This document shows positions 10,165 to 25,137 of a stretch of DNA of 64,000 nt, piece by piece. Each line of letters opens with the position of its first letter. Position 1 is the first letter of the stretch. The translations under genes and the position numbers were made by a program. Source of the DNA: Suillus spraguei (lineage: Eukaryota; Basidiomycota; Agaricomycetes; Boletales; Suillaceae). The notes beneath the pieces are model-generated. The model saw nothing but the letters and a program-made list of their open reading frames with translations, did not search any database and had not been told where the DNA came from. The stretch is from the NCBI GenBank assembly GCA_016800925.1, contig JABCPU010000029.1, positions 124,001 through 188,000 of the forward strand, read 5' to 3'.

Positions 10165-11781
10165 TCAGCTTTGATCAAAACCACGCTCCATAGCAATACG
10201 ACGAATCCGAGCCTCCTCCTCTTCTCGACGTGCATGAGACAGCTCGAGTTCAATTCTTGCAATCTCCATTTGCCGAGTCATCCTCTCCTGTTGGTGGTGA
10301 TGATCTTGTTCAGCAAGACGCATTGCATGCTCCCGCTCATCACGAGCACTGCGGGCCTTGAGATCATGAGCCCATATTTCGCTCTCGAGCTTCATGCGTT
10401 TATAGCGTTCATGCTCGGCACGAACCTCACGTTTGCTATCAAGGTGCAGCATCAGAGATTCTGCCGTTTGGGACATCCTTTCTGTGGTCTGGTCAAGAGT
10501 ACTGCTGCCAGGGCGTTTGCATGATGATGAGGGGGGACACTGAGATGCACTTGAAGGAGATGGACGAGACTGTTTTGTAGCAAGAGAAGGTGAACTTTCA
10601 CGACTTCCCTTGAGTGAACTGACACGAAGAGACTGTAGTGCTCGGCTGGCACCAATATCTGAGTCCTCTGAGTCAATGGGCGTAGACTGACGACTGGGTG
10701 AAGACTCCTTGTAATCGGAAAAAAAAGACAGTGAATTGTCGACTGGGTTTTTTTTGGCTACCGGCGAGTGTTCAGGAGAGTTTAATGATATCATGCCTGG
10801 GCCAAGTGCGTCAGAGGTTGAGATGGGAGGGAGCTGGGGTTGTTGGTACCACTGTGGCAATGGGACCAGTGAGAATGAATCCGGCGTGTTGCTAGGACTA
10901 TGGTCCGAAGGTAATAGTGGCGATGGCTGGAGTGATGCTATGCAGGGGGGCTGGTCAACAATCATATCATCCGTCACACCATTGTCCATAGTGTGACTAT
11001 TAATCTCAACTATTTCTCCATCCTCAGGATCATCGTCTGCATGAGCGTCATCGTCACCTGTAGCCGGTGGTTTTGAAATATTAAAATGTTCCAATGCAGC
11101 AGAGGCAAAGTCTTGCCCTGCATCTGCAGTAGAGAAGGCATGATTGAAGGCTGGATTGGTCCGCCACCAGCCATGAAGCTCAGGCCACCAGGGAAATTTC
11201 TCAAGCCTTGTATCTGATGGAGACATGATTAAGACATGCGCAAATCAACGCAGCAGAGACTTACCGATCAACGACTTCATCTTTGGATCCTCTTGAAGCT
11301 CTGCATATGTCTTTCCTGCTCCTGACTGCTTGAGGTCCTTATTAAACTCATTGTATTTTTTCCGGAGTCTGAAACATCTTATCAGTGATTCTAGTAGACA
11401 GATGATGCAAGAACTGAATACTTACGTGCCAAAACGAGTTGAGACAGGTTTGATAAATGCCTTAGGGTCCTCCTTGAAGAGTCGTTGAACCTCTGGATCT
11501 TCATCATTCGAAAATACAGCTTGTGCAACCTGCAAATAGACGACATCTCTTGAACTACCGCTCTGCTTCTTCTTCCGACCTTGCTCCTTGGCATCCTTTG
11601 CTGAATCAGAGAAAAGCTTGATGCGGGCATCTTCATTTTCCTTGCACCAGGCAAGTAAGCGTTCAGTACGAGCACCACGGACCCCCTCCCAATGAATAGT
11701 ACATTTCTTCCCAGTGTCCACACTAGTGGATGTATTGCCTCGGACTCCACCACCTCGACCTCTTTGACTTGTGCGTGACAT
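10165..11781 (-). CDS. Harbinger Myb/trihelix-like accessory protein
   Basis: Three exons (11781-11426, 11368-11265, 11213-10165) joined by consensus introns give 502 residues. The start at 11781 (MSRTSQRGRG) is preferred; an in-frame ATG at 11802 is possible. The N-terminal half has a tryptophan-containing helical domain (TERLLAWCKENEDARIKLFS, then VSTRFGTLRKKYNEFNKDL, then KFPWWPELHGWW) of the Myb/trihelix kind used by the second protein of Harbinger elements. The middle is serine/proline-rich and disordered. The C-terminus is a long charged coiled coil (about 260-345, rich in E/R/Q). In characterised Harbinger elements this partner binds the transposon ends and brings the transposase to the nucleus. 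It faces the transposase gene across the 73-bp array. Confidence 0.8.
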
Positions 11782-12129
11782 GATACAGGGTGTTCTTAAC
11801 ACAGCGATTAAGGATCAGATTGGAGCTTGACCACCATCGACGCCAATGACAACGACGAGCAGGCAGGGCATACCGGAGTTCGAAAGCTGCCGTACCGGCA
11901 GCATCCGAATTCGCAAATTTTGGCTGAGAATTTCTTTCTAGGTTTGACTTTGAGAACCGTTATTGTCTATCCTAGAGCAATAATTCCGTGACAGGCTTGT
12001 TTTTCATTATTCCGTGGCTACAGTATCATAGAGCTCGACCTCTTTGCCGACAAGTTCAATAACGTCAAACCTCGTCACAGTATTCATAAGGTCCTCCCAC
12101 ATGGCCGACCGAATGACATATTCTATCAT

Positions 12130-12389
12130 GCCGACATACAATCATTTATGCGATTACACAATGCCTCCAGCCACTGCACTTGCCGGACGCCCTGTCTCAT
12201 TCTTTATATCTGACAATTTCAATCGTGGCGAGAAGGTCAATAACAAATCTGGATGCTACCACTGGTCTTGCAAACACTGTCCAAATGCCCTTCGCAAGAA
12301 TTTTGCCAGGTGGCAGAAGTGGCGATTCTGCCACTTCTGCCAGTTGTGCCAGCACAATTAGATGCAAACAATTCTGCCCCCAGCACTAG
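12130..12389 (+). mobile_element. hAT transposon, right part of the split copy
   Basis: Similarity to the 27-kb hAT copy resumes at ATTTATGCGATTACACAATG and includes the start of a BED-type zinc finger (CYHWSCKHCPNAL). It ends with CAGAA/CTGCC repeats and the terminal CCCCCAGCACTA. The reading frame is truncated. It is the partner of 4140-4301. Confidence 0.65.
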
Positions 12390-12600
12390 CAGCCGGGCCG
12401 TATAATAATATTATTCATCACCTCGGAGATGTGCACACAACATTCAAGAAGTTGCACCAAGTTGGTGATAGTGTTTGGCCTGATGAGCACGTCGATGCCG
12501 CTGATGGATCTTCCTGTATTGGAGAAAGTCTCGTAACAGCCGTTGGCCACGTTGCTGACGTGGAGTGTACCGAGCCATGAGTAGGTGGATAGTATAGTTT
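12390..12600. repeat. Segmental duplication, copy 1 (right part)
   Basis: GCCGGGCCGTATAATAAT, GAGATGTGCACACAAC and GCACCAAGTTGGTGATAG occur here and at 14454-14545 in the same order. This is the continuation of the block interrupted at 4139. The next 200 bases to 12795 show nothing recognisable apart from simple AATCG-rich sequence. Confidence 0.8.
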
Positions 12601-12795
12601 TGTTGCAAGACTTGTCTACACATTGAATTATTTAAGCGCTATGTAGGAGAATCATTCAAGAATCGAGTTAAATCAGTGATGAGAATCGGAGGTATTCAAA
12701 CTTATGGTCGATTCACGGTTGATTCAGGTTGAAGAATCGACTCGAAAATCGGAGTCAGAACCGTGGCCTGAATCGCTAAATTTGACTCCCACTAA

Positions 12796-13137
12796 TCTCT
12801 TTGCTGCTCGACGGCGTTGACAGTCCCTCCTTGACCTGGGTTTCGTTAGCATCAGGAAAACCTAACGATGAGGCAAGTTCAAGATGGATCTGAGCATTAG
12901 CGGCAGCGAGGTCATCATCTGGTGGTATCTGATAAGTTGATGGCGTGCCACCAGGAATATCTGTACCAGGGAGAGGATGTGCTATTGAGCCATGCAGCAG
13001 GAGATCTACAATCCCTGAATTGAGGACTCTCCTGACCTCGGCCATGTCGCTATCTTCTTCCCCGATATTCAAGTCCTCTCTCAGCTGCTCCACATCGACC
13101 CGTGCAGGACGAGGCAGACCACGCGCAATAACCTGCA
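12796..13137 (-). pseudogene. Copy of an internal cdc5 exon fragment
   Basis: About 342 bp match 15880-16222, inside the last exon of the cdc5 gene, with scattered substitutions. Read on the minus strand it gives RGLPRPARVDVEQLREDLN and PGGTPSTYQIPPDDDLAA with no stop. The match ends abruptly at ACGCGCAATAACCTGC, where hAT sequence begins. The fragment lacks the Myb repeats, start and C-terminus, so it cannot be functional as Cdc5. It lies in the same orientation as the parent and directly beside a hAT remnant of opposite orientation. Confidence 0.9.
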
Positions 13138-13673
13138 TTAATGCAGTAATTGTCCCCAAGAGACTTGTCGCGAGGCACTGCAACACCTTATGAAGAAACC
13201 CGGAGGCGGAAAGGTGGCCTTAATGACTAGTACAGCTATTTTGAGTGGTGACAAGGGAAGCATGAATGCTTCTTCTTCAAGCCCATTGGTTGTTGAGTCC
13301 AGTGTAGCTGCCCCTGTTCGCAAGCGGAAGAAGACAACTCTAGATGGCTTTGTAGATCATCCATTCACTAAATATCAGAAAGCGTGTACTGACATCAAGT
13401 TTATTCGGTAGGTATTCCTACTAGTATTATAATCGGCACTGACTCGATGACTAAACCCCGTTATAGATTTTTCATTCGCACAAACATACCATACTATTGG
13501 TGGCGATTTCTATCTTCACCAGTTTCTTAATGAGATTAGACCTTCGTATACAGCCCCATCACGCTATGTATCATAATATCATGATTCTGCCATTTGCCAC
13601 GTTGGCAGAACATGGTTCTGCCAGTTCTGCCGGCAGAACTACCTCGAAATAGTTCTGCCCACAGCACTAGCAC
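13138..13673 (+). pseudogene. hAT transposase N-terminal remnant
   Basis: The plus strand gives the second half of a BED zinc finger (RLVARHCNTL), a basic linker (VRKRKKTTLDGFVDHPFTK) and, after an apparent intron (GTAGGT at about 13410 to TATAG at 13467), the start of the hAT core (FFIRTNIPY then QFLNEIRPSYTAPSRYV). A frame change near 13497 breaks it. The segment ends at the terminal CCCACAGCACTAG (about 13661-13673). The left end is not identifiable, because the cdc5 fragment occupies its place. Confidence 0.65.
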
Positions 13674-14545
13674 TGGTTCGAATGTTCACGCGGCGTAATG
13701 CACGTTAGTAGTACGAGTGTGACGTGTCCATGTCAGTATTGACTTATTGAGTAACATTAAAGACTCGTGAAAAGCTACCTGCGTCAGCTTAAACCTTGCT
13801 TGTCATATTCCCCGACTCCCACGATTAGTGAGAGAACTTGATCTCTCAGTGCCACAGAACTTCGAAGCTGGTAAGTTACTTAGGAACATACAGGCAGGTG
13901 ACGAATTCTAGGGAAGAGTAAACGCAACAGCACGCCCAGCAGTTGTATCCTTCTACATAGTAAGGCACCGTCCCATCATGGCAGTTCGAAGGTGGTGTCG
14001 AGGTGCATAGACTTGTGTGCGGGCAGTAGAAGGATTCCTCAGCGCGAGGTGCTGCCATCACGGGTGTCGCTGCAGTGGCACTGGCGGTAGCACTGGTGGC
14101 GGAAAGAATTGTGAGATAAACAATTTGAACGAGCTTCATGGTATCTGGTATATATATTATGCTTTAGTCTATGATGTGATCATGTAAGGAGACCATAACC
14201 ATACCGACGAAAGTTTGATTGTGCAATGTGTGCGACGCTGCTATGTCAAAGTCTAAGAATAGCTATTATGTGTTGGTTCAATGCAATGCGCATAGTGAGG
14301 CGTAGCCTAAGAGCGTCACTCACGACAGCAGAAGGCGTTCATCTCTGAGGCTTTTTCAACTCAACCATGTTGACTTTATACTTGTTCCTGTTATTAAGAC
14401 CGACACGATATTCGAAGAATGTTCTATACTGACTCACTGTGCAGCTCTGAGTGGCCGGGCCGTATAATAATGATATTCATCACCTTGGAGATGTGCACAC
14501 AACGTTCAAGAAGGTGCACCAAGTTGGTGATAGTCAAATTGAGCC
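13674..14545. repeat. Segmental duplication, copy 2 (uninterrupted)
   Basis: Matches 3487-4139 plus 12392-12590 joined together. It shows what the locus looked like before the hAT insertion, with the two halves meeting at about 14446-14453. It includes the open copy of the small secreted protein gene. Confidence 0.85.
13876..14139 (-). CDS. Small secreted cysteine-rich protein
   Basis: A single-exon frame of 87 residues begins at 14139 with a classic signal peptide (MKLVQIVYLTILSATSATAS, hydrophobic core then small residues). The mature part has eight cysteines in about 50 residues, in the pattern C-x5-C-x7-C-x13-C-x2-CCC-then a late C (FYCPHTSLC ... NCHDGTVP ... NCWACCC ... VTC). Size, signal and cysteine density match the small secreted proteins common in mushroom genomes, some of which are effectors. 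I do not recognise a family. A splice donor-like GTAACT overlaps the stop, so a longer spliced form is possible. The frameshifted paralogue at 3600-3846 shows the unit has been duplicated. Confidence 0.6.
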   Translation of the reverse strand: MKLVQIVYLTILSATSATASATAATPVMAAPRAEESFYCPHTSLCTSTPPSNCHDGTVPYYVEGYNCWACCCVYSSLEFVTCLYVPK

Positions 14546-15359
14546 AGCGGGTCGCAGTGATCACAGGAAGGATAGTCAATGTAATAAACTTTCAGCGAGT
14601 ATTGGCATGATCCAATATTAGTCACTAATATTGAGCATTCTTGGAGGGTGACCATTTCTGAGTGGAGTGGAGTAGCTGTGTTTAAGAAACAACTTCAAGT
14701 GTCACATTCGGTCACTCAGCCATATACAATACGTACTTGATGAAATTGGAACCGTAGAGAAGCTGAATCGGTGAATGGGTCGGGTAATGATATACCTTGT
14801 AGAAGGGGGATGCGTCGTATGCAATGCAAAGCGGATTGGTACGAAGATGTACGAAGTGACGAGGAATTATAATGTAATGTTACGCACTGTATGCGGCATA
14901 ACACAAGCCAGCAGAATGACGCATAAGAAATCTGTTGTAACATGGTCAGACCGCCGCCCGCATAACCGTTACACCAAAAAGTGAAATACTGAAAGCTAGT
15001 AGCTTTCAGCATCAGCGGCGGTATATGTACTGATTGTGGGAACTCAGGTAAGCTAGCGTGTAGAATAAATTGTACATGATAGTAGTATCAAATTCGATAG
15101 AAAACAACCGTAGAGGGCTCTGCTGCGAGCAACCCTTCATGTAATTCTACATGTCAGTGTGTATATAAGGCCTGATAGGAGTTGCAGTGGTGGAAACAGT
15201 CCAAGCCAGGTGACGTGAATTTCGTGCCGAGGCTGACTGGTGACTTATTGAAGCGAAGAAATGACTGCGAGTATTCATACTCCCAAAAGAAAAATGAGAT
15301 AAGCACTAGTGTAAAGGCAGAATGATACATAGTTGCATAAAAAATACTTGAGAAATGAA
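14546..15359. other. Gene-free stretch downstream of cdc5
   Basis: No supported gene. It contains a small perfect inverted repeat (CTGAAAGCTAGTAGCTTTCAG, 14990-15010, arms of about 10 nt). The part near 15300-15359 should be the 3' UTR of cdc5. Confidence 0.4.
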
Positions 15360-18248
<2,889 letters not shown>

Positions 18249-20089
18249 GGCTGGTGGTGGACGGGCTTTAACAAGTACTGCAGTTACAACAAGTGTTCAC
18301 TGCTTCACTGTCGTAAATTCCTTTTGCAGTAGCTTAGTAAGCTTCACAACTCGAAAAATCAAGTGACCACAGCAACAGAACAGCAGTCGGGCAGTGGGAA
18401 AATTCAAACTACATGCTTCCTCTAACACCGAATAGATACAAATATGGGGAAGATTAAACTACCACTGGGCACGACAACAACTTCCGAGTTCCAACCTGAA
18501 AGGTGGATGGCACCGTTCAGACTAAGGGTCTTTGGCAGTTCCTGTGCTACACCCTTTTCTCTAAATTAGCAGCTTCGTAAGTGTCTCTACGGAATCCGTT
18601 AAGGTGACGCGTTGTGAATGCGATGAGGTTTGGGAGCTTGAATGATCCTGGCACACCGTTAGCAGGTAGCCAATGCGTAGCAATGTGTCTCATCACGACT
18701 TACTGTCACATTCAAAATAAAATAAAATAGGGCTCTAAGAAGTACCTTGGTGTGGATAATCGACGAATCCAATGAGCTGATCAAGATGTGTCGCCCCTGT
18801 ATATTTTTGATGTTTAAGATCGAATACATTGCATCGGTCTTTTATCTTCGATCAGGTTGCATATCTGTGACGCAGCAACGTCAGGTCTTTCCAACATTAC
18901 CACCAAACCTAGATTCCAGACGTCTGCGCTGTATATCCAAGGCGCGCCAAGTGTGACTTCCGGGTCACGGTACCCATAGGACTGTTAAGGTATGTAAGAG
19001 GGTACGAAGCATCCCTGAAAACCAGTATCTGAAATCTGTGAACACCAGTTTTCCGAGCTTATTTTGAAGAGTCCAAATGCATTTCTGGAAAGATATATGG
19101 TACGGTCGACGAGGACCTTCTGGGTTAAAGGCTCTCTGCTTCATCGCTGACGACCGTCTGACATAAGAGTCAGCAACAAAGCACAGACTTCTTGGGATGG
19201 CTCATTTCGAGTCTGGAGGTTGAAGAGCGGCACGCAGGTTGGGAGGCTTAGAAATCAAGAAACTACGTGACATAGCATTGTCGCCTGATGACAAGAATGT
19301 GGCACAAGCGAGACTATAATAAATTGATAGGGCGCACAAAGGAAGTGTCGTCTATCCGCTAGAGTTCATACTGAGGGCGAGTGGTGAGCAGATCCTTCGA
19401 CGGGATATTCAGAGTGTGGAATATCATGAGACGACATCATTCAAGTTGTTGATCAATTTGGACTTAGAAAATGGTTGGTGACCGCACTCGTGAGTGATAA
19501 CTCGAAGGCAGGACACAAGGCGACCTGTCCAGAAAATATACACTGCCCGGAGAGAGAAGCATGCAGCGGGATCGAGCAAAGGATGAGAGAAGGAAATGGG
19601 TTTGGGAAGGTGAGGGTATCTAGATAAGATAAGTCACGGATTTGCACATCAATGATTGTGAAACATATTAGAGGTAGCTACCTTGAGAATTTAACAACCT
19701 GCACGTATAACGATAACCGAAAAGCTGAATATTTGAAGCAGTGAGCGCTGAAAATAGTATCTGCCCTCTGAATGCATCTAAAGACCAATCCAGACTCACA
19801 GGACATCAGATGGCACTCAAAATTTCCTTGATCACGAGGTCAGGTATAACGCAGAAAATCTGTTTCACGGTCGTAATGCCATTCTCTGATCCGCCTGCCA
19901 CGACTGGGACCGTTGTAAAAGACTAGTGTTAAATCGGGTCCGCTATGTGAAAAGAAGAGACAAAGGAAAGCGAGCGAAGGAGCTGCAGCAATTAGCATCG
20001 TCGAATTCCACACATTGGACGAGTTGTACGACAGGGGAAAAGATCAATAATGTAATAAAAGACTTCTGTTCAGGCCAATCTTTTGGTGC
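18249..20089. other. Gene-free stretch upstream of cdc5
   Basis: The first few hundred bases should hold the cdc5 promoter. I found no recognisable protein in either strand. The minus strand at about 19740-19930 may hold the decayed tail of the WD40 gene (exon-like TAG-G junction at 20082), but no domain could be read. Confidence 0.4.
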
Positions 20090-21049
20090 CTAGTAAGAGC
20101 AAACAAAATTGTCAGAGAGAGTGGGCAATATTTTGACGCTCACAATATTGATGATATTAATGGGAAATAGGTCTTCAAGGCCTGCTTTTTTGAGAATGGC
20201 GTGAACGTCCCATGTGTATGCGTTTCCGTTTTTGCAACCAGTGACTAGCACGTTTCCATCAGGGGAAAGGGCTGTGGAGCGCAAAGCATCTTCGTGCTGG
20301 AGGGGCTGTCTAATTTGGAAAATTGTATCGAGACTCCATAGACGCGCTATTTTATCATATGATAAACTTGCAAGGGATGGTTGTTCTGAGACAAGGAGAT
20401 GTCAGTAACAAAGTTTGACCGCGATTTGCTGCCAAGTGGCAGTGTCGAATATCCTACAGTAATCAGAATATACACTTTTCTACGTTCATGCCAAGCTCAA
20501 AACTATAAAATAGTGAGTGTTTTGAGACGATTTTGCATCCCAGATTTTTACAGCATTATATGCAAGTTTTGATGAGTCAGGCGAGTATATCACCGCTCGC
20601 ACCCAATTGTGACCGGTTTCGATTGTCAGGATATTTTCGCTGCTGTTGACATCCCAGATTCTTGCTGTCCCGTCCCAGGATCCACTCGCTACTCGTTCGC
20701 CATCCCCACTCCAGCACAATGCACACACGACATTGCTGTGTCCTGTCCAAGTGGTAATAGCCTTCTTCGTCTCGACGTCCCATAATCTCACACCATTTCT
20801 GCTTCCACTTGCAATTATCTTTCCATTTGGAGACAGTGTCATGGACCACACTTCTTCACTCCCGCCCCGCCAGTCCTCGCATATCTGTTTACCGCTCTTT
20901 AGGTTCCACAGTAGGAGTGAGCCGTCCAACGAACATGTGATGATGTGTTGTCCGTCAGGCAAGTGCACAACACTGTTCACCCAGCCAGTATGACGTCGCA
21001 TGGTCTGGCATGGCACGATCGCTGGCGTCTTGCTGGTGGAGGAAGACAT
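20090..21049 (-). pseudogene. WD40-repeat protein, frameshifted
   Basis: The minus strand encodes WD40 beta-propeller repeats of the kind common in expanded Agaricomycete WD40/STAND families. Four repeats are well preserved (GWVNSVVHLPDGQHIITCSLDG with LLLWNLKSG; VWSMTLSPNGKIIASGS with VRLWDVETKK; CALCWSGDGERVASGSWDG with ARIWDVNSS; and the start of a fourth). After NAVKIWDAKSSQNTH about one repeat is missing and the frame changes at least twice (20510-20380). It then resumes as SYDKIARLWSLDT and LRSTALSPDGNVLVTGCKNG. The start at 21049 (MSSSTSKTP) is plausible and no effector domain precedes it. I read it as a decaying copy of a propeller-only gene. Confidence 0.7.
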
Positions 21050-22051
21050 GTGCGTTCAAGTATGGTGGATCGTGTATATGAGAAGTCCGTCGTAATCTTG
21101 GAATCAGACCAAGTTATTCAGCAATGGCACAGTATGCTCGTGAGTTCAGGGTCATATGTTTAATTTCATGCTTGTCAGAAGCACACAGCCATGGTTCGTG
21201 GGACAGTGTGCTTACAGGATTCAAGATGAACAAAGAATGCAGCTGCGAGAATGCGCAACCACGAGAGGTCAATGGGTATCTGGTTGAGAGTTAAGGCCTA
21301 AGGAAGTTGGGCAGTTGTTTGTTTCATGCCCTTTCAAGGTGCGTTCTATGTGTTATTCTCGTATTTGCTCCACAGCTTCATTTCTCCATAGATAGAGCGT
21401 ACAGGTTTGTAATTAACGCTATGTGCTTTGTATCTTCCTATACGTAAAGACAGACTACTGGTGCTTCTGACGAGTATTTGACAGCTTTCCCATTCCTTCT
21501 CTACTCCGGACATTTCATCCAGCCTATGTTCAAACTCCAGCGCACACGCCGGTCATTCCGGTCTCAACAGTGTTATTTTGACTGGGTATGAAAAAGTATA
21601 GCAAGCTGGTAGGTGAGTGATCATGCATCTTAGAAGTGTTCGTCCGAATATTTATTACCTTGCAGAGCAAGGTCGAGGGAGATAATATGTAAGTCATTTG
21701 ATCTGAACCATATGTGAAGATTCATAAAGAATACAATAAACAACGTCAATGAACGCAACCAAGCGCTCTCCAAGCATAACAACGATACAAATACAATCAA
21801 CCGTGTCCAAAACATCAAACACTAACCTTGGAACCACTTGTGACTAGCGCTATCTCCGATGGCAGGCGTTATCGCAAATGGTCATGATGCATGAACAGCC
21901 TCAGTGAGAGCCCGCAAAATAAAATAAAAAATTGGAGCGGAGCAAGGTCATAAGTTCACACAGCGAACCCCTAATCGTGGACGCCAAACCTGGCTGTGTG
22001 CGTTGAATGAGCAAGTTCCATCAAGGGTATACAAGTGTGCACATGTGTCAA
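21050..22051. other. Gene-free stretch
   Basis: No coding region or RNA seen between the WD40 pseudogene and the tRNA gene. Confidence 0.4.
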
Positions 22052-22133
22052 GGCCTTGTAGTCTAGAGGTACGATACTTGCTTTGGGTCATTCACAATTG
22101 CAAGTGGCCTGGGTTCGATTCCCAGCAAGGCCC
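22052..22133 (+). tRNA. tRNA-Pro(UGG) with a short intron
   Basis: A 7-bp acceptor stem (GGCCTTG/CAAGGCC), box A (TAGTCTAGAGG), anticodon stem CTTGC/GCAAG with loop TTTGGGT, and a perfect T arm (CTGGGTTCGATTCCCAG) fold into a canonical tRNA. The anticodon is TGG (proline). About 11 nt between the anticodon-adjacent G and the 3' half of the loop form an intron at the usual position. A T-rich tract (22134-22144) follows as the Pol III terminator. Confidence 0.92.
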
Positions 22134-22557
22134 TTTGTTTTTTCTTCTGCTCAGTTCTCAACGTTAATACTGCAAAGGCAAGGGACTTGAAACTTTATTT
22201 CAAGTATGTACGTAGATCCCCTGGCTTAAATTTTGCAGGTCTCGATGATGGAGCCTGCAGGGGGCAATACAGGGTACGGTCGACTGTTTTACATATAAAG
22301 ATGTGGCAAGAAAGTGGAATTGCAGCTCACACGATCGGTTGTTGAAACGTTGACTACATTGGCTGATATCATCTACTTGTTCAAAGAAGTTGGAATGAGC
22401 ATCTAATATATACGTATCCGTCGTCGAATGATAATGAATATACTGTACATCAAGTTAGGAGCACTGCGGAAATCGGGATATAGAGATGAAAACGTCGAAT
22501 AACAATAAAAATATATGTGGCTCGCGGAAGTCCAAGGCTAAGGGGATACAATACTGA
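22134..22557. other. Gene-free stretch
   Basis: After the Pol III terminator nothing is recognised. The last part should contain the 3' UTR of the BRI3-like gene on the minus strand. Confidence 0.4.
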
Positions 22558-23178
22558 TTAACCACAGATACCGTTGTCTATAACCATCCCGCAGCGCTTG
22601 CACTTGACCCTCCGGTCAAGAAGGCAAAGCCCAATGCCCAATGGGAACCAAACTATTGCAGCCAAGATGCCTAAAGAAAGGTACAAGTCAACTGCTTGCC
22701 CATTGGCATGTGATCATCTCTACCTAGGATGCCGAAATTGGTTTCATTGATATGTCGCCCTTCCTGCAAACATATCATTTCTGGGTGGTCTGGGGGCAGT
22801 AGCGAGGCGACTTGTTCGCCAGTCAAGGGGTTATGATAATGGTAGATTGTCGGTTGCTGCATCAGAGGCGCAGCACGATTGTGGACAGCCGTCACTGTGT
22901 TAGGAGGTATTGAAGGTAGCTGCGCTTGTTGGTTCGTAGTCTTGATCTTGTCAGTCATCAACTGTTGTTCATCTGCAATCATGATAAACCACTGATCATC
23001 CAAGATAATACGGATTTAAAGACAGACTTGAGCCGGCCTGAGCTGCGACGTAATCGTAGGAAGGTGGGTTATCTGCATTGGCATGCTTGATCACCTGAAG
23101 GTTCGTCAGCACCAGAGCCATTGAGTTCACATATGCTGAACGGGGACTTACCATGTTTGACTGAGGATCAATTATCAT
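22558..23178 (-). CDS. BRI3-like small membrane protein
   Basis: Four exons (23178-23152, 23094-23028, 22972-22724, 22670-22558) join in phase to 151 residues. The N-terminal part is short and proline-rich with a PPSYDY motif, which resembles PPxY-type sorting signals. The middle is Q/P-rich. The C-terminus has a hydrophobic segment (ILAAIVWFPLGIGLCLLD) directly followed by a CxxC pair (RRVKCKRCGMVIDNGIC). A proline-tyrosine tail, one hydrophobic hairpin and a terminal CxxC is the layout of brain protein I3 (BRI3), a lysosomal/endosomal membrane protein; LITAF-like proteins are a second possibility. The start could also be the ATG at 23154. The gene diverges from hmt1. Confidence 0.65.
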
Positions 23179-23587
23179 CGATAAGTTCTGCTACGTGGCT
23201 TTTGTATGAGTTCGAAAGCTGCGCACTGCGGCGGCGGCACATGAACAGAGGCACTGTCGTAGCCGATCACGTCAGAGAATTTGTTTTCCATTGTTTGTTT
23301 TGATCATCGCATTTATTATTGAACGGGCTGGGGGGGACAGCTGCATTTATTCAGAAACACATCATTAGACATCCATTAGAAGGTCTCTCGGAAAGCTGGG
23401 AGTAATGCATTGATGAACCGAGCTCGAGGAAAACACTGTATAGTTTTATTAGAATTGTTCTCACGTGTCAGCATGAGAACCTATGTCACGTTTTTGTCAG
23501 ACACCGTGGGAACCGGCGAATTTTTATCTGAACCCACTTTTATTCTTTGTGCTTCACAGCTTCACTCAACCGTCGCTTCGATTGAAG
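23179..23587. promoter_or_regulatory. Shared intergenic promoter region, BRI3-like gene and hmt1
   Basis: 409 bp separate two divergent start codons. No TATA box or named operator is evident. It holds a G-run (GGGGGGGAC near 23330) and CT-rich sequence (CAGCTTCACTCAACC) just before the hmt1 ATG. Confidence 0.4.

Positions 23588-25137
<1,550 letters not shown>

Larger units (their letters stand above)
8046..11958. mobile_element. PIF/Harbinger DNA transposon, apparently complete
   Basis: The element is about 3.9 kb and carries the two genes known from PIF/Harbinger transposons, a DDE transposase and a Myb/trihelix-like DNA-binding protein, here in convergent orientation. Both ends carry the inverted terminal sequence GGTTCTCAAAGT (8046-8057 and, reversed, 11947-11958). 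The flanks CAATA just outside also match in inverted orientation, so the true TIR may be about 10-20 bp longer and a 3-bp target duplication cannot be fixed. Both genes are uninterrupted after splicing, which suggests a young and possibly autonomous copy. Confidence 0.8.

Noticed and set aside
12945..13193. Plus-strand frame running through the cdc5 fragment into the hAT BED region
   Set aside because: It looks like a fusion protein, but the cdc5 part is antisense there; the open frame is accidental.
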